Below, one piece after another: positions 16,997-25,181 of a stretch of 64,000 bases of DNA. The translations under genes were made by a program, and so were the position numbers. Source of the DNA: CF-46 sp963760735 (GTDB lineage Bacteria; Chloroflexota; Limnocylindria; Limnocylindrales; CSP1-4); the NCBI GenBank assembly GCA_963760735.1, contig CAVXEB010000004.1:744001-808000 (forward strand), given 5' to 3'. The notes beneath the pieces were generated by a model, which did not search any database, was not told the DNA's origin, and saw only the letters and a list, made by a program, of their open reading frames with translations. Each line of letters starts with the position of its first letter. The stretch's first letter is position 1.

Positions 16997-19884
16997 GTGG
17001 CGGCCCGCTCCAGCCATCGACCGAACGACGCGAGGTCCTTGTCGCCACGACCGGAGAGGCCGACGAGGATCACGGCCTCCTCGGGCCAGGTCCCGCCGCG
17101 ACCGGCGCCGTCGACGCCCGCGAGCACCCGCGGCAGGACCGCGAGGGCGTGCGCGCTCTCGAGCGCCGGCAGGATGCCCTCGGCCCGTGACAGCCAGCGC
17201 ATCGACTCGAACGCCTCGTCGTCCGTGGCAGCGGCAACGTCCAGCCGGCCGGCGGCGGCCAGGGCGGCGACCTGCGGCCCGACGCCGGGGTAGTCGAGCC
17301 CGGCCGAGGCCGAGTGGGCCTCGACGACCTGGCCGTCCGCGTCCTGGAGCATCATCGATCGGCTGCCGTGGAGGATCCCCGGCGTTCCGCCGGCGATCGC
17401 CGCGGCGTGCCGACCCGTGGCGATCCCGTCGCCCGCAGCCTCCGCGACCGCGAGCCGCACCGTCGGCTCGCCGATGAATCGATCGAGCAGGCCGATCGCG
17501 TTCGACCCACCGCCGACACAGGCGAGGACGAGGTCCGGCAGCCGCCCCTCCGCCTCGACGATCTGGGCCGCGGCCTCGTCGCCGATCCGGCGCTGGAGGT
17601 CACGGACGATCGTCGGGTACGGGTGCGGGCCCATCGCCGATCCGAGGACGTAGTGGGTCGTCTCGACGTTCGTGACCCAGTCGCGCATCGCGTCGTTGAT
17701 CGCGTCCTTCAGGGTCGCGGTCCCCGACGTCACCGGCCGGACCTCGGCACCGAGGGCCTGCATGCGCAGGACATTGGGCTGCTGGCGCTCGATGTCGACC
17801 GCGCCCATGAACACGACACAGGGCAGGTCGAGGAGCGCGCAGGCCGTCGCGGTCGCGACGCCGTGCTGGCCGGCCCCGGTCTCGGCGATCACCCGGTCCT
17901 TGCCGAGGCGGCGCGTGAGCAGCGCCTGCCCGAGGGCGTTGTTGATCTTGTGCGCCCCGGTGTGGGCGAGGTCCTCGCGCTTCAGGTGGAGCCGGATCCG
18001 GCGCGGCAGCGCGGCCGTCGGGTCGAGCGCGACCGCCCGCTCGAGCGTCTCGTAGGCGAGCGTGTCGGCGCGGTAGACCGGCGTCGGGCGACCGGCGTAA
18101 TGGGCGAGGAGCTCGCGCAGCTCCGCCCAGAACACGGGGTCCTGGCGGATGGCCGCATAGGCCGTCTCGAGCTGCTCGAGCGCCGCCATCAGCGTCTCCG
18201 GGACGTACCGCCCGCCGAACTGGCGCTCGACGCCCCAGCGACCGCGATCGTCGGCCAGGAGCAGGCCGGGATGGGCAACCGTCGGCCGGGCGGGGACATG
18301 CGGCCGGTCGAGGCGGGCGGCGCGGGCGCGCTTCACGAACAGGGCGACCCGGAGCGGATCCTTGGTGGGTCGCTCCTCGGCCACCCGCGGGCGCTCCGTC
18401 CCCGACGCGCTGTCGACGCCGACTGCGGGGATGTCGCGAAGGGCGCCCGCCACGTTGGCCGGATCGAGGCCGCCGGCAAGCACGACCGGCACCTCCCGGG
18501 CGACCGCGGCCGCGAGGGTCGTGGCGATGCGGGTGCCGGTCCCGCCGGGATGCGGCCCGCCGGCGGCGTCGAGGAGGATCCGGGTCGCGCCGGCCTCGAG
18601 GAAGGCGCGCGCGCGGTCCACGACGGCGGCCGCCGAGTCGTGCGCCTCGGAGACCCGAAGAGCCTTCCAGACGGGCCGGCCCGCGGCGACGACGTCGTCG
18701 ATCGACTCCTCGCCGGACATCTGGATCGCGTCGGGATCCACGGCCGCCACGATCTCCGCGATCCGGTCGCGACCCGCGTCGGCCGTGACCGCAACGATGA
18801 GCGGCGGGCTCGACGCGAGCGACCGCGCGACCCGCGCCAGGGCGACGGCCTCGGTGAGCGCGAGCTCGCGCGGCGTGCCGGGCACGACGTTGAGCCCGAT
18901 CGCGTCAGCGCCGGCGCGGACGGCCGCGAGGATGCCCTCCGCGTCGGTGACCCCGCAGACCTTCACGAGGGCCGTCGCCGCGCGGTTCGCGGGGTCGTCC
19001 GGCGTCCGGCCCGCCGCGACGAATGCCCGCGCCGCGGCGGCCGGATCCGCAGCGCGGACGAGCGCCTCGCCCACGAGAGCCCCATCGAAGCCGGTCGCGC
19101 GCCAGGCCGCGATCGTCGACGCGTCGCGGACACCGGATTCCGCGATCACGATGCGGTCGTCCGGGACGAGCGCGCGAAGGCGGATCGCTCGATCGGTGTC
19201 GACGTCCAGCGTCCGGAGGTCGCGGTTGTTGATCCCGATCAGCCGCGAGCAGGTGGTCAGGGCGCGTTCGAGCTCCTTCTCGTCGTGGGCCTCGACGAGC
19301 GGCTCCAGCCCGATCTCGAGGGCTCGATCCACGAGGCGGGCCAGTCGCTTCGCCGGATGGAGGACGGCCAGGAGCAGCACGACGTCAGCGCCGGCGGCGC
19401 GGAGGTGAGGGAGCTGGATCTCCTCGACGACGAACTCCTTCGCGAGGACGGGCACGCTCACCGCCGCCCGGACGGCCCGAAGATCGTCGACGGAGCCACC
19501 GAACCAGTGCGGCTCACACAGGACGGAGATCGCGGCGGCGCCGCCGGCTTCGTAGGCGCGAGCGCGCGCGACGATGTCCTCGTCCGCGGCGGCGATCTCA
19601 CCTGCCGACGGCGACGAGCGCTTGATCTCGGCGATGAGATGGAGCCCCGGCCGGCTCAACGCTCCGAGGATGTCGCGAGGTGCCGGGGTCGCCGCGGCAG
19701 CGGCGAGGTGATCGTCGAGGCTCAGCCGGCCCATCTCCTCGCGGATGTCCGCGCGCCGCCGCTCGGCGATCTCCGCGACGACGTTGCGCGCCCGTCGTCG
19801 ACCGCTGGACCCGCCGGGCTCCGCGGCCTCGTCCTCGTCCGGAGGCGGCAGGCGCTCGACGTCCGGCCGGTCGAGCAGGGTCAT
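16993..19884 (-). CDS. trpCFB: Trifunctional TrpC-TrpF-TrpB protein
   Basis: One continuous 963-residue frame carries three enzymes. Residues about 35-290: indole-3-glycerol phosphate synthase (LIAEIKRSSPSAG, VLAKEFVVEE, INNRDL, IAESG). Residues 305-525: phosphoribosylanthranilate isomerase (VKVCGVTD with catalytic Cys310, GVDSASG with Asp491). Residues 545-963: tryptophan synthase beta (WGVERQFGGRYVPETL, KREDLAHTGAHKINNA with PLP Lys646, ETGAGQHG, GGGSNAIG). No stop or ribosome site separates the domains; the F-to-B linker is a short basic stretch. Start at the ATG overlapping trpD as ATGA; N-terminal 30 residues are acidic and Pro-rich. C-F fusions are well known; adding TrpB is unusual. 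TrpA is separate and follows directly. Confidence 0.93.
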   Translation of the reverse strand: MTLLDRPDVERLPPPDEDEAAEPGGSSGRRRARNVVAEIAERRRADIREEMGRLSLDDHLAAAAATPAPRDILGALSRPGLHLIAEIKRSSPSAGEIAAADEDIVARARAYEAGGAAAISVLCEPHWFGGSVDDLRAVRAAVSVPVLAKEFVVEEIQLPHLRAAGADVVLLLAVLHPAKRLARLVDRALEIGLEPLVEAHDEKELERALTTCSRLIGINNRDLRTLDVDTDRAIRLRALVPDDRIVIAESGVRDASTIAAWRATGFDGALVGEALVRAADPAAAARAFVAAGRTPDDPANRAATALVKVCGVTDAEGILAAVRAGADAIGLNVVPGTPRELALTEAVALARVARSLASSPPLIVAVTADAGRDRIAEIVAAVDPDAIQMSGEESIDDVVAAGRPVWKALRVSEAHDSAAAVVDRARAFLEAGATRILLDAAGGPHPGGTGTRIATTLAAAVAREVPVVLAGGLDPANVAGALRDIPAVGVDSASGTERPRVAEERPTKDPLRVALFVKRARAARLDRPHVPARPTVAHPGLLLADDRGRWGVERQFGGRYVPETLMAALEQLETAYAAIRQDPVFWAELRELLAHYAGRPTPVYRADTLAYETLERAVALDPTAALPRRIRLHLKREDLAHTGAHKINNALGQALLTRRLGKDRVIAETGAGQHGVATATACALLDLPCVVFMGAVDIERQQPNVLRMQALGAEVRPVTSGTATLKDAINDAMRDWVTNVETTHYVLGSAMGPHPYPTIVRDLQRRIGDEAAAQIVEAEGRLPDLVLACVGGGSNAIGLLDRFIGEPTVRLAVAEAAGDGIATGRHAAAIAGGTPGILHGSRSMMLQDADGQVVEAHSASAGLDYPGVGPQVAALAAAGRLDVAAATDDEAFESMRWLSRAEGILPALESAHALAVLPRVLAGVDGAGRGGTWPEEAVILVGLSGRGDKDLASFGRWLERAAT

Positions 19885-20936
19885 GCCGGCGCACCCTCGG
19901 CGATCGGCGGCCGAGCCGCTTCGGCGGCGCGCCGCTCGGCCCGGAGTCGCTCGAGCAGCTCCGTCCCCAGGCCGGCGTCGATCGTCAGCGCGGCTCGTTC
20001 GATGCCGCCGGCGAGATCGTCGACGACGTCCGCGACGACCAGGCCCGCGGCGGCGTTCAGCAGCACGACATCGCGCCGGGCGCCCGGCTCGCCGCGGAGC
20101 ACCGATTCGAGGATCCGGGCGTTGTCGGCAGGCGTGCCGCCGGACAGCTTCGCGGTCGACGCCCTCGTCAGGCCGAGACCGACGGCATCGACGGTCCGGA
20201 CCGTCACCCCCTCGGGCGTCACGTCGTGGATGACCCCGGTCCCGTCGAGCGGCAGCTCGTCGATCCCCTCGCCGCCGACGACGAACGCCCGCTCCGCTCC
20301 GAGCCGGTGGAGGACGGCCGCGAGACGTGGCGCGGCGACCGGATCGGCCACGCCGATCACCTGTCGCCTGGCCCCGGCCGGGTTCGTCAACGGGCCCACC
20401 AGGTTGAAGGCCGTCCTGACGCCGATCTCGCGGCGGGTCGGGCCGGCGTGCTTCATGGCGGGATGGAAGCCGGGCGCGAACATGAACGCGAACCCGATCT
20501 CGCGCAGGGCGGCCGACGCAGACGCCGCGTCGTGGTCGATCCGGACGCCGAGCGCGTCGAGGACGTCGGCCGAGCCCGATTGCGAGGTGATCGCCCGGTT
20601 GCCGTGCTTGGCGACCGGCACCCCGGCAGCCGCGACGACCAGGGCGGCGGTCGTCGAGATGTTGAAGGTCCCGCTCCCATCGCCGCCCGTGCCGCACGTG
20701 TCGATCGCGCCGTCGGGGGCATCGACCTTGAGAGCCCGCTCGCGCATCGCCGTCGCGAAGCCGGCCAGCTCGTCGACGGTCTCGCCGCGCATCCGGAGCG
20801 CGACGAGGAGGGCCGCGAGAAGGGCCGGCGTCGCCTCGCCATCCATCACGCTGCCCATCGCGTCGCGCGCCTCGTCGAGGGTCAGGCTGCGGCCGTCGAC
20901 GACGGCGGCCAGCGCGGTCCGGACCTGGTCGCTCAT
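19881..20936 (-). CDS. trpD: Anthranilate phosphoribosyltransferase
   Basis: Transfers phosphoribose from PRPP to anthranilate. 351 residues, with DTCGTGGDGSGTFNISTTAA (PRPP/Mg loop), AKHGNRAITSQSGSADVLDALG and FNLVGPLTNPAG, all canonical. It is not fused to TrpG. Both ends overlap neighbours as ATGA (trpG upstream, trpCFB downstream). Confidence 0.95.
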   Translation of the reverse strand: MSDQVRTALAAVVDGRSLTLDEARDAMGSVMDGEATPALLAALLVALRMRGETVDELAGFATAMRERALKVDAPDGAIDTCGTGGDGSGTFNISTTAALVVAAAGVPVAKHGNRAITSQSGSADVLDALGVRIDHDAASASAALREIGFAFMFAPGFHPAMKHAGPTRREIGVRTAFNLVGPLTNPAGARRQVIGVADPVAAPRLAAVLHRLGAERAFVVGGEGIDELPLDGTGVIHDVTPEGVTVRTVDAVGLGLTRASTAKLSGGTPADNARILESVLRGEPGARRDVVLLNAAAGLVVADVVDDLAGGIERAALTIDAGLGTELLERLRAERRAAEAARPPIAEGAPA

Positions 20937-21622
20937 CGCCCGGTCTCCGCCGCGACCGGCTCCCCGGCCTCGGCGATGCCGGCGGTCGCGAACGAGCCCG
21001 TCGCGTCGTCGAGACGGGACGCCTCCCCCTCCCCGGCGAGGCGGAGAAAGTTCGCGAGCAGGTGCGGCCCGTCCGGCGTGAGCACGGACTCCGGGTGGAA
21101 CTGGACGCCCTCGAGGGGAAGCGCGACGTGGCGGATGCCCATCACCACCCGGTCGACCTCGCTCATCGCGGTGACCCGGAGCTCCGGCGGAAGCGTCGCC
21201 GCGTCCACCGCGAGCGAGTGGTAGCGCGCGGCCATGAACGAGGGCGGCATCCCGGCGAGCAGGCCGGCCCCGTCGTGGGTCACCTCGGACGCCTCACCGT
21301 GGACGAGGGTCGGGGCTCGGACGATCGACGCGCCGAACGCGGCGGCCATCGACTGCATCCCGAGGCAGACTCCGAGCAGCGGGATCTCGCGGTCACGGGC
21401 GACCTCGATCGTGGCCACGGACACGCCTGCCGACCCCGGGTCGCCGGGCCCCGGCGAGACGACGATCCCCCGCAGGTCCGCGTCGGGATCCGCGGCCAGG
21501 CTCTCGATCCCCGCCCGGTCGATCGCGTCGTTGCGGACGACGCGGACGTCGGCGCCGGCCGCCTCGAGCGCCTGGACGAGGTTGAACGTGAAGCTGTCGT
21601 AGTTGTCGATCACGAGGATCAT
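20933..21622 (-). CDS. trpG: Anthranilate synthase glutamine amidotransferase component
   Basis: Class I glutamine amidotransferase supplying ammonia to TrpE. 229 residues: LVIDNYDSFTFNLVQ, SPGPGDP, nucleophile in LGVCLGMQSM, and GVQFHPESV with the catalytic His and Glu. In many bacteria such a subunit also serves para-aminobenzoate synthase; no pabB is nearby. The last 30 residues are an Ala/Gly-rich tail. Overlaps trpE and trpD as ATGA. Confidence 0.94.
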   Translation of the reverse strand: MILVIDNYDSFTFNLVQALEAAGADVRVVRNDAIDRAGIESLAADPDADLRGIVVSPGPGDPGSAGVSVATIEVARDREIPLLGVCLGMQSMAAAFGASIVRAPTLVHGEASEVTHDGAGLLAGMPPSFMAARYHSLAVDAATLPPELRVTAMSEVDRVVMGIRHVALPLEGVQFHPESVLTPDGPHLLANFLRLAGEGEASRLDDATGSFATAGIAEAGEPVAAETGR

Positions 21623-23241
21623 CGCGTGGCTCCGGCGCCGGTCCCGGCAGGCTCTGAGCGGGTCCTCGGGGCGTCCGGCGGGGCGGCCGCCAGCTCGATC
21701 GCCCGGCGAAGCGCCGCGGCCTTGTGCTCCGTCTCCTCGAACTCCTTCTCCGGGACGCTGGCGGCGACGATGCCGGCGCCCGTGTGGATGTGGGCCTGGC
21801 CCTCCCGGAGGACGGCGCTCCGGATCGTGATCGCCGTATCGAGGTTGCCGTCGTAGCCGAGATAGCCCACGGCTCCGCCGTACAGCCCGCGGCGCTCGCC
21901 TTCCGCCGCGGCGATCAGCTGCATCGCCCGGACCTTCGGGGCACCGGACAGCGTGCCCGCCGGGAAGACGGCCCGGAGGGCGTCGAGGGCGTCCAGGTCC
22001 GGCCGGAGCCGTCCCTCGACGTGGGACACGAGATGGAGGACGTGGCTGTAGCGCTCGACCTCCATGTACTTGCTCACGGTCACCGTCCCGGGTCGCGACA
22101 CGCGGCCGAGATCGTTCCGGCCGAGGTCGACCAGCATGATGTGCTCCGCCCGCTCCTTCGGATCGCGCTGGAGCTGCTCGGCGAGGATCTGGTCCTCGCG
22201 CTCGTCGGCGCCGCGCGGCCGCGTGCCGGCGATCGGGTGAGTCGTGAGGCGGTCGCCTTCCACCTGGAGGAGGAGCTCGGGGCTGGCCCCGACGACCTCG
22301 AACTGTGGCGTCCGCACGAAGAAGAGGTACGGGCTCGGGTTGACCCGTCGGAGCGCGCGGTAGAGCGAGATGCCGTCGAGCGGTGCTCCGGTCGCCGGAT
22401 CCGTCGGCAGGTCGAACGACTGGCGACGGGCGAGAACGACCTGGATCGCCTCGCCGGCGGCGATCGCATCCTTTGCGACCTCGACGGCGTGAATGTAGGC
22501 GTCGCGCCCGAGGCTCGTGTCGATCCGGTCCTCGCGGAGGACGCCGGAGCCGTTGCTGCCGGCCCGTACGCCACCGCCCGCGAGCTCCGCCGCGCTGGGC
22601 CGGGCGGTCCGTTCGAGCACGTCGAAGATCGCCTCCTCCGCGATCCGGTAGCGGCCCTCGAGGTCCGGCGTCTCGGTGTGGAGCGAGGCGATCGCGCTGA
22701 TCGTGTGGGTCAGGTGGTCGAAGACCAGGACGAGGTCCGTCTCGATGAACGCGGCCGTCGGGGCGCCGACCGGATCGTGGTCGGGGAGGGTCACGGTCGG
22801 CTCGAACAGGCTCACCGCGTCGTAGCTGAGCGCGCCCACCGCCCCGCCGGTGAACCGCGGCATCCCGTCGGTCGGCTGGACGCGGCGACGCGGAACGAAG
22901 GCGCGGATCGCGGCGAGCGGGTCGGGCGCCTCGCTGACCTCGACCGGCAGGTTAGGGCTGTAGGCGTCGACCGTGACGGGACGGGTCTGCGTCCGGGCGA
23001 GCCCGTCGCGGACCTCGAGGAGGCGTCGTGGTCCGACGCCGAGGAACGAGTAGCGCCCAAGGCGCTCGCCGCCCTCGACGGATTCGAGGAGATACGCCGG
23101 CGTGGCGGCGTCGTCGAGGCGCAGGAACGCGCCGATCGGGGTCTCGAGGTCGGCCGGGCGGGTGGCGCGCAGGAGCAGCGTGTCGGCGTTGCCGGCGAGG
23201 CGCTTCGCCTCGGTGAGGCTGAGCGGATCGGTTGTCGACAT
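21619..23241 (-). CDS. trpE: Anthranilate synthase component I
   Basis: Converts chorismate to anthranilate with TrpG. 540 residues. YLLESVEGGERLGRYSFLG near residue 50 contains the LLES element that binds feedback tryptophan, so allosteric inhibition is likely. The chorismate-binding domain has FEVVGASPELL, PIAGTRPRG, LVDLGRNDLGRV, LHLVSHVEG and FPAGTLSGAPKVRAM. Start ATG at 23241 has GGAGG 8-9 nt upstream. First gene of the operon, behind a T-box leader. Confidence 0.95.
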   Translation of the reverse strand: MSTTDPLSLTEAKRLAGNADTLLLRATRPADLETPIGAFLRLDDAATPAYLLESVEGGERLGRYSFLGVGPRRLLEVRDGLARTQTRPVTVDAYSPNLPVEVSEAPDPLAAIRAFVPRRRVQPTDGMPRFTGGAVGALSYDAVSLFEPTVTLPDHDPVGAPTAAFIETDLVLVFDHLTHTISAIASLHTETPDLEGRYRIAEEAIFDVLERTARPSAAELAGGGVRAGSNGSGVLREDRIDTSLGRDAYIHAVEVAKDAIAAGEAIQVVLARRQSFDLPTDPATGAPLDGISLYRALRRVNPSPYLFFVRTPQFEVVGASPELLLQVEGDRLTTHPIAGTRPRGADEREDQILAEQLQRDPKERAEHIMLVDLGRNDLGRVSRPGTVTVSKYMEVERYSHVLHLVSHVEGRLRPDLDALDALRAVFPAGTLSGAPKVRAMQLIAAAEGERRGLYGGAVGYLGYDGNLDTAITIRSAVLREGQAHIHTGAGIVAASVPEKEFEETEHKAAALRRAIELAAAPPDAPRTRSEPAGTGAGATR

Positions 23242-23286
23242 CGATGCGGCCTCCGTGCGGCCGGCGTTCGGCCCGGGAATCAGGAA

Positions 23287-23316
23287 ACGACCAATCGTCC
23301 CGGGACGAAAGGTCGT
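23287..23316 (-). terminator. Terminator/anti-antiterminator hairpin of the trp T-box
   Basis: ACGACC-TT-TCGTCCC pairs with GGGACGA-TT-GGTCGT right after the T-box core, followed on the transcript by TTTCC. The stem is strong but the U tract is short, so it may act as a terminator only with factor help. Confidence 0.65.
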
Positions 23317-23600
23317 GCCTTCCGCGGTGCCACCCTCATTCGGCGATGCCGCACTCCGTCACCGACGGGTGGTCGCGGGACGCCTGCCCTCGGCCGCCGA
23401 TCGGCGCTGCCCTGTATCGCTGGCGCTCTGCGCCGGAGCCTACTGGGTCCGCATCGCGTCGCCGCGTCGCTCGCCGTTCGGTCCGGAGGCTCCCGGGTCC
23501 ATTCGCCGCCGTCGTCGCTCCGGTTTCCACCATCCACCGGATCTCTCTGCCGACGCTCGACGGGTACTCGTCCCGTTCACAGCCCGCTCTTCGTGATGTG
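23287..23600 (-). promoter_or_regulatory. T-box riboswitch (Trp specifier UGG) in the trpE leader
   Basis: Reading the minus strand, the T-box core TGGCACCGCG lies at 23323-23332 inside GGGTGGCACCGCGGAAGG. Upstream are the AGTA element of stem I, an AGAGA bulge, and GAATGGACC, where TGG (23499-23501) followed by a purine is the expected specifier codon for tRNA-Trp. Uncharged tRNA-Trp would pair with the specifier and with the TGGC bulge, stabilise the antiterminator and allow trpE expression. Boundaries are approximate. Confidence 0.88.
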
Positions 23601-23606
23601 GCGGGG

Positions 23607-23636
23607 AGAATAGGCGCGACCGTGGCGAAGCGTCAA
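23607..23636 (-). promoter_or_regulatory. Promoter of the trp operon
   Basis: Minus strand: -35 TTGACG (23636-23631), 18-bp spacer, -10 TATTCT (23612-23607). The start would fall near 23600, giving a leader of about 360 nt to the trpE ATG. It overlaps the first bases of the stop region of the small Cys-rich gene upstream. Confidence 0.75.
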
Positions 23637-23851
23637 GGCCGGCGGTCCGGCGGCCCGGGTTCATCCGATCGAACGGATGGCTGCGCCTCGAACCCGGTAC
23701 ATGCCACGACGGGCAGGTGCGGATAGCGGGGGAACGCGGGATCGGTCCTCGATCGCTCGCACAGGACGAACGTCGAGCCCCGGTCGTTGCCGACGAGCCG
23801 GGCGTGACGACAGCTGCGGCATAGCCCGGCGGCGAGAGGAACGGCCTGCAT
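23633..23851 (-). CDS. Small Cys-rich protein (72 residues)
   Basis: Start taken at the ATG giving MQAVPLAAGL, because a TACCGT -10 box lies 7 nt before it; a GTG three codons earlier would lie on that box. The sequence GLCRSCRHARLV, then STFVLCERS, FPRYPHLPVVACTGFE has four cysteines (C..C, C, C) that could bind one zinc or a cluster. A short Pro-rich tail ends the protein. I recognise the pattern as a recurring small protein but know no function. It lies between the trp promoter and the cadherin-like gene on the same strand. Confidence 0.65.
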   Translation of the reverse strand: MQAVPLAAGLCRSCRHARLVGNDRGSTFVLCERSRTDPAFPRYPHLPVVACTGFEAQPSVRSDEPGPPDRRP

Positions 23852-23858
23852 CGCGGCC

Positions 23859-23864
23859 ACGGTA
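23859..23864 (-). promoter_or_regulatory. -10 box giving a leaderless start for the Cys-rich gene
   Basis: TACCGT on the minus strand, 7 nt before the ATG at 23851; transcription would begin at the start codon. A poor -35 (CTGACC) lies 19 bp upstream. Confidence 0.4.
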
Positions 23865-23885
23865 CCGCCCGGCGGTTCGGGACGG

Positions 23886-25181
23886 TCAGCCGGCGGCGCG
23901 ACCCGCGGAGCGATGGCGCCGGACGCCGAACGTGCCCAGCCAGCGGCGGATGACCGGGATCCACATGGTCCCGACGACCGCCTGGGCCAGGACCGCGAGG
24001 ATGAGGAGCAGGCCCGGGACGGCGAGGACGAGCGACGGGACGGCCCATTCGATCAGGCCGTCGAGACCGACGACGCCGGGATCGACGAGCCCGTCGATCG
24101 GAGCGGGCTGATCGTGTCCGACGACGAGACCCGTGCCGCCACCCGCCGGTGGCCCGTCGCCACCGGACCCGATCGTGGCGGCTCCCCCGGCGATCGTATG
24201 GCTCGGCTCGTCGGCCGGGGATGCCGCGTCCGACGGCTGCGGTGCGGAGCTGGCGGCAGGCTGGGTCGACGGGGCCGGCGACTCGGTCGGCCGTGCCGTC
24301 GGGCTCGCGCCGGGGTCCGGCGAGCGAGAGGGTTGCGGCGTCGGGATGAGGGTCGGCAACGGCAACGTCGGCAGCGGGAGCGTCGGCAGCGGCAGCGTCG
24401 GCAGCGGGAGGGACGGCAATGGCAGCGTCGGGAGGGGCGGCGTGGCGGTCGGGGTTGGGGCTGGCGTGGGCGTCGGCGCTGGGGTGGTCTGGGCAGCCCG
24501 GACGTCGATCGTGACCGTTGCGATGCCGGACGACGTGATGCCGTCGTTCGCGCGGTAGGTGAACGTCCGCGGGCCGACGAACGAACCACCGGACTTGAAC
24601 GTGAACCCGCCGTCGGGCGACAAGTCCAGGCTGCCGTTGCCCCCGCCGGAGGCCAGAACGGCATGGATGGCATCGCCGTCCGGATCGTGGTCGTTCGCCA
24701 GGACGCCGGCCGACGCCGGCACGACGATCTCCTTGCCGGTGATCGCGCTGTAGGCGTCGTCGGCCGCAACCGGCGACGCGTTCGTCACCGTGATCCGGAC
24801 GACCGCCGACAGCGAGGGCAGGCCCAGGGCGACGGTGTCGTGGTAGGTGAACGCGTCGCTGCCGACGAACCCGGGATCGGGCGTGTACCGATAGCCCCCG
24901 TCGGAGCGCAGCTGGACCGTGCCGTGGGAGGGGGCGCCGTCGAGGACGGCCGTCGTCCCGAGGAGTGTGACGTCGTTCGCGAGCACGCCGGGCGGCGCCA
25001 CGACGGCGGTCCGATCGTGCGTGACGGTGAGCGTGTCCCCGTTCGCGACGAGCCCGATGGCCGCGACCGGCGCGACCAGGGGGCCGGTCGAGAGGGCGGC
25101 GAGCACCACGATCACGGCGGCTCCGGCGGCCAGACGGCGACCGGCCCGCGAGCGAACCGAAGCGACCCCCCACCCGGTCAC
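23886..25181 (-). CDS. Surface protein with two cadherin-like/Ig-like modules and Pro-rich stalk
   Basis: GTG start overlaps the stop of the GGDEF/HD-GYP gene as GTGA. A signal segment (AAGAAVIVVLAALSTGPLVA) is followed by two tandem modules of the type found in large adhesins: LTVTHDRTAVVAPPGVLANDV...YTPDPGFVGSDAFTY and AADDAYSAITGKEIVVP...VLANDHDPDGDAI...FVGPRTFTYRANDG; the DPDGD loop suggests calcium. A Pro/Thr/Ser stalk with PLPTL repeats comes next, then a C-terminal membrane span (VLAVPGLLLILAVLAQAVVG) and a basic tail. It is likely an anchored cell-surface protein. Coupling to a c-di-GMP-type gene suggests a role in attachment, by inference. Confidence 0.82.
   Translation of the reverse strand: MTGWGVASVRSRAGRRLAAGAAVIVVLAALSTGPLVAPVAAIGLVANGDTLTVTHDRTAVVAPPGVLANDVTLLGTTAVLDGAPSHGTVQLRSDGGYRYTPDPGFVGSDAFTYHDTVALGLPSLSAVVRITVTNASPVAADDAYSAITGKEIVVPASAGVLANDHDPDGDAIHAVLASGGGNGSLDLSPDGGFTFKSGGSFVGPRTFTYRANDGITSSGIATVTIDVRAAQTTPAPTPTPAPTPTATPPLPTLPLPSLPLPTLPLPTLPLPTLPLPTLIPTPQPSRSPDPGASPTARPTESPAPSTQPAASSAPQPSDAASPADEPSHTIAGGAATIGSGGDGPPAGGGTGLVVGHDQPAPIDGLVDPGVVGLDGLIEWAVPSLVLAVPGLLLILAVLAQAVVGTMWIPVIRRWLGTFGVRRHRSAGRAAG
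24349..24440 (-). repeat. 15-nt tandem repeat encoding PLPTL units
   Basis: About six imperfect 15-nt units (GCTGCCGACGCT-like on the coding strand) encode repeated Pro-Leu-Pro-Thr/Ser-Leu in the stalk of the surface protein. Such repeats change copy number easily. Confidence 0.75.

Noticed and set aside
19885..20697. N-terminal extension of the TrpC-F-B frame to 20697
   Set aside because: The frame is open by chance through trpD; the ATG at 19884 overlaps the trpD stop as all other trp junctions do, and the extra residues are Arg/Gly-rich filler.
17314..21081. A 1,255-codon open frame on the + strand opposite the trp genes
   Set aside because: Composition is Arg/Gly/Asp-rich with no motifs, and the minus-strand frame here encodes intact Trp enzymes. 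Long antisense frames are expected at this G+C content.
24349..24440. Short regular repeats as a possible CRISPR array
   Set aside because: The 15-nt units are contiguous, in frame, and encode a Pro/Leu/Thr stalk; there are no spacers.
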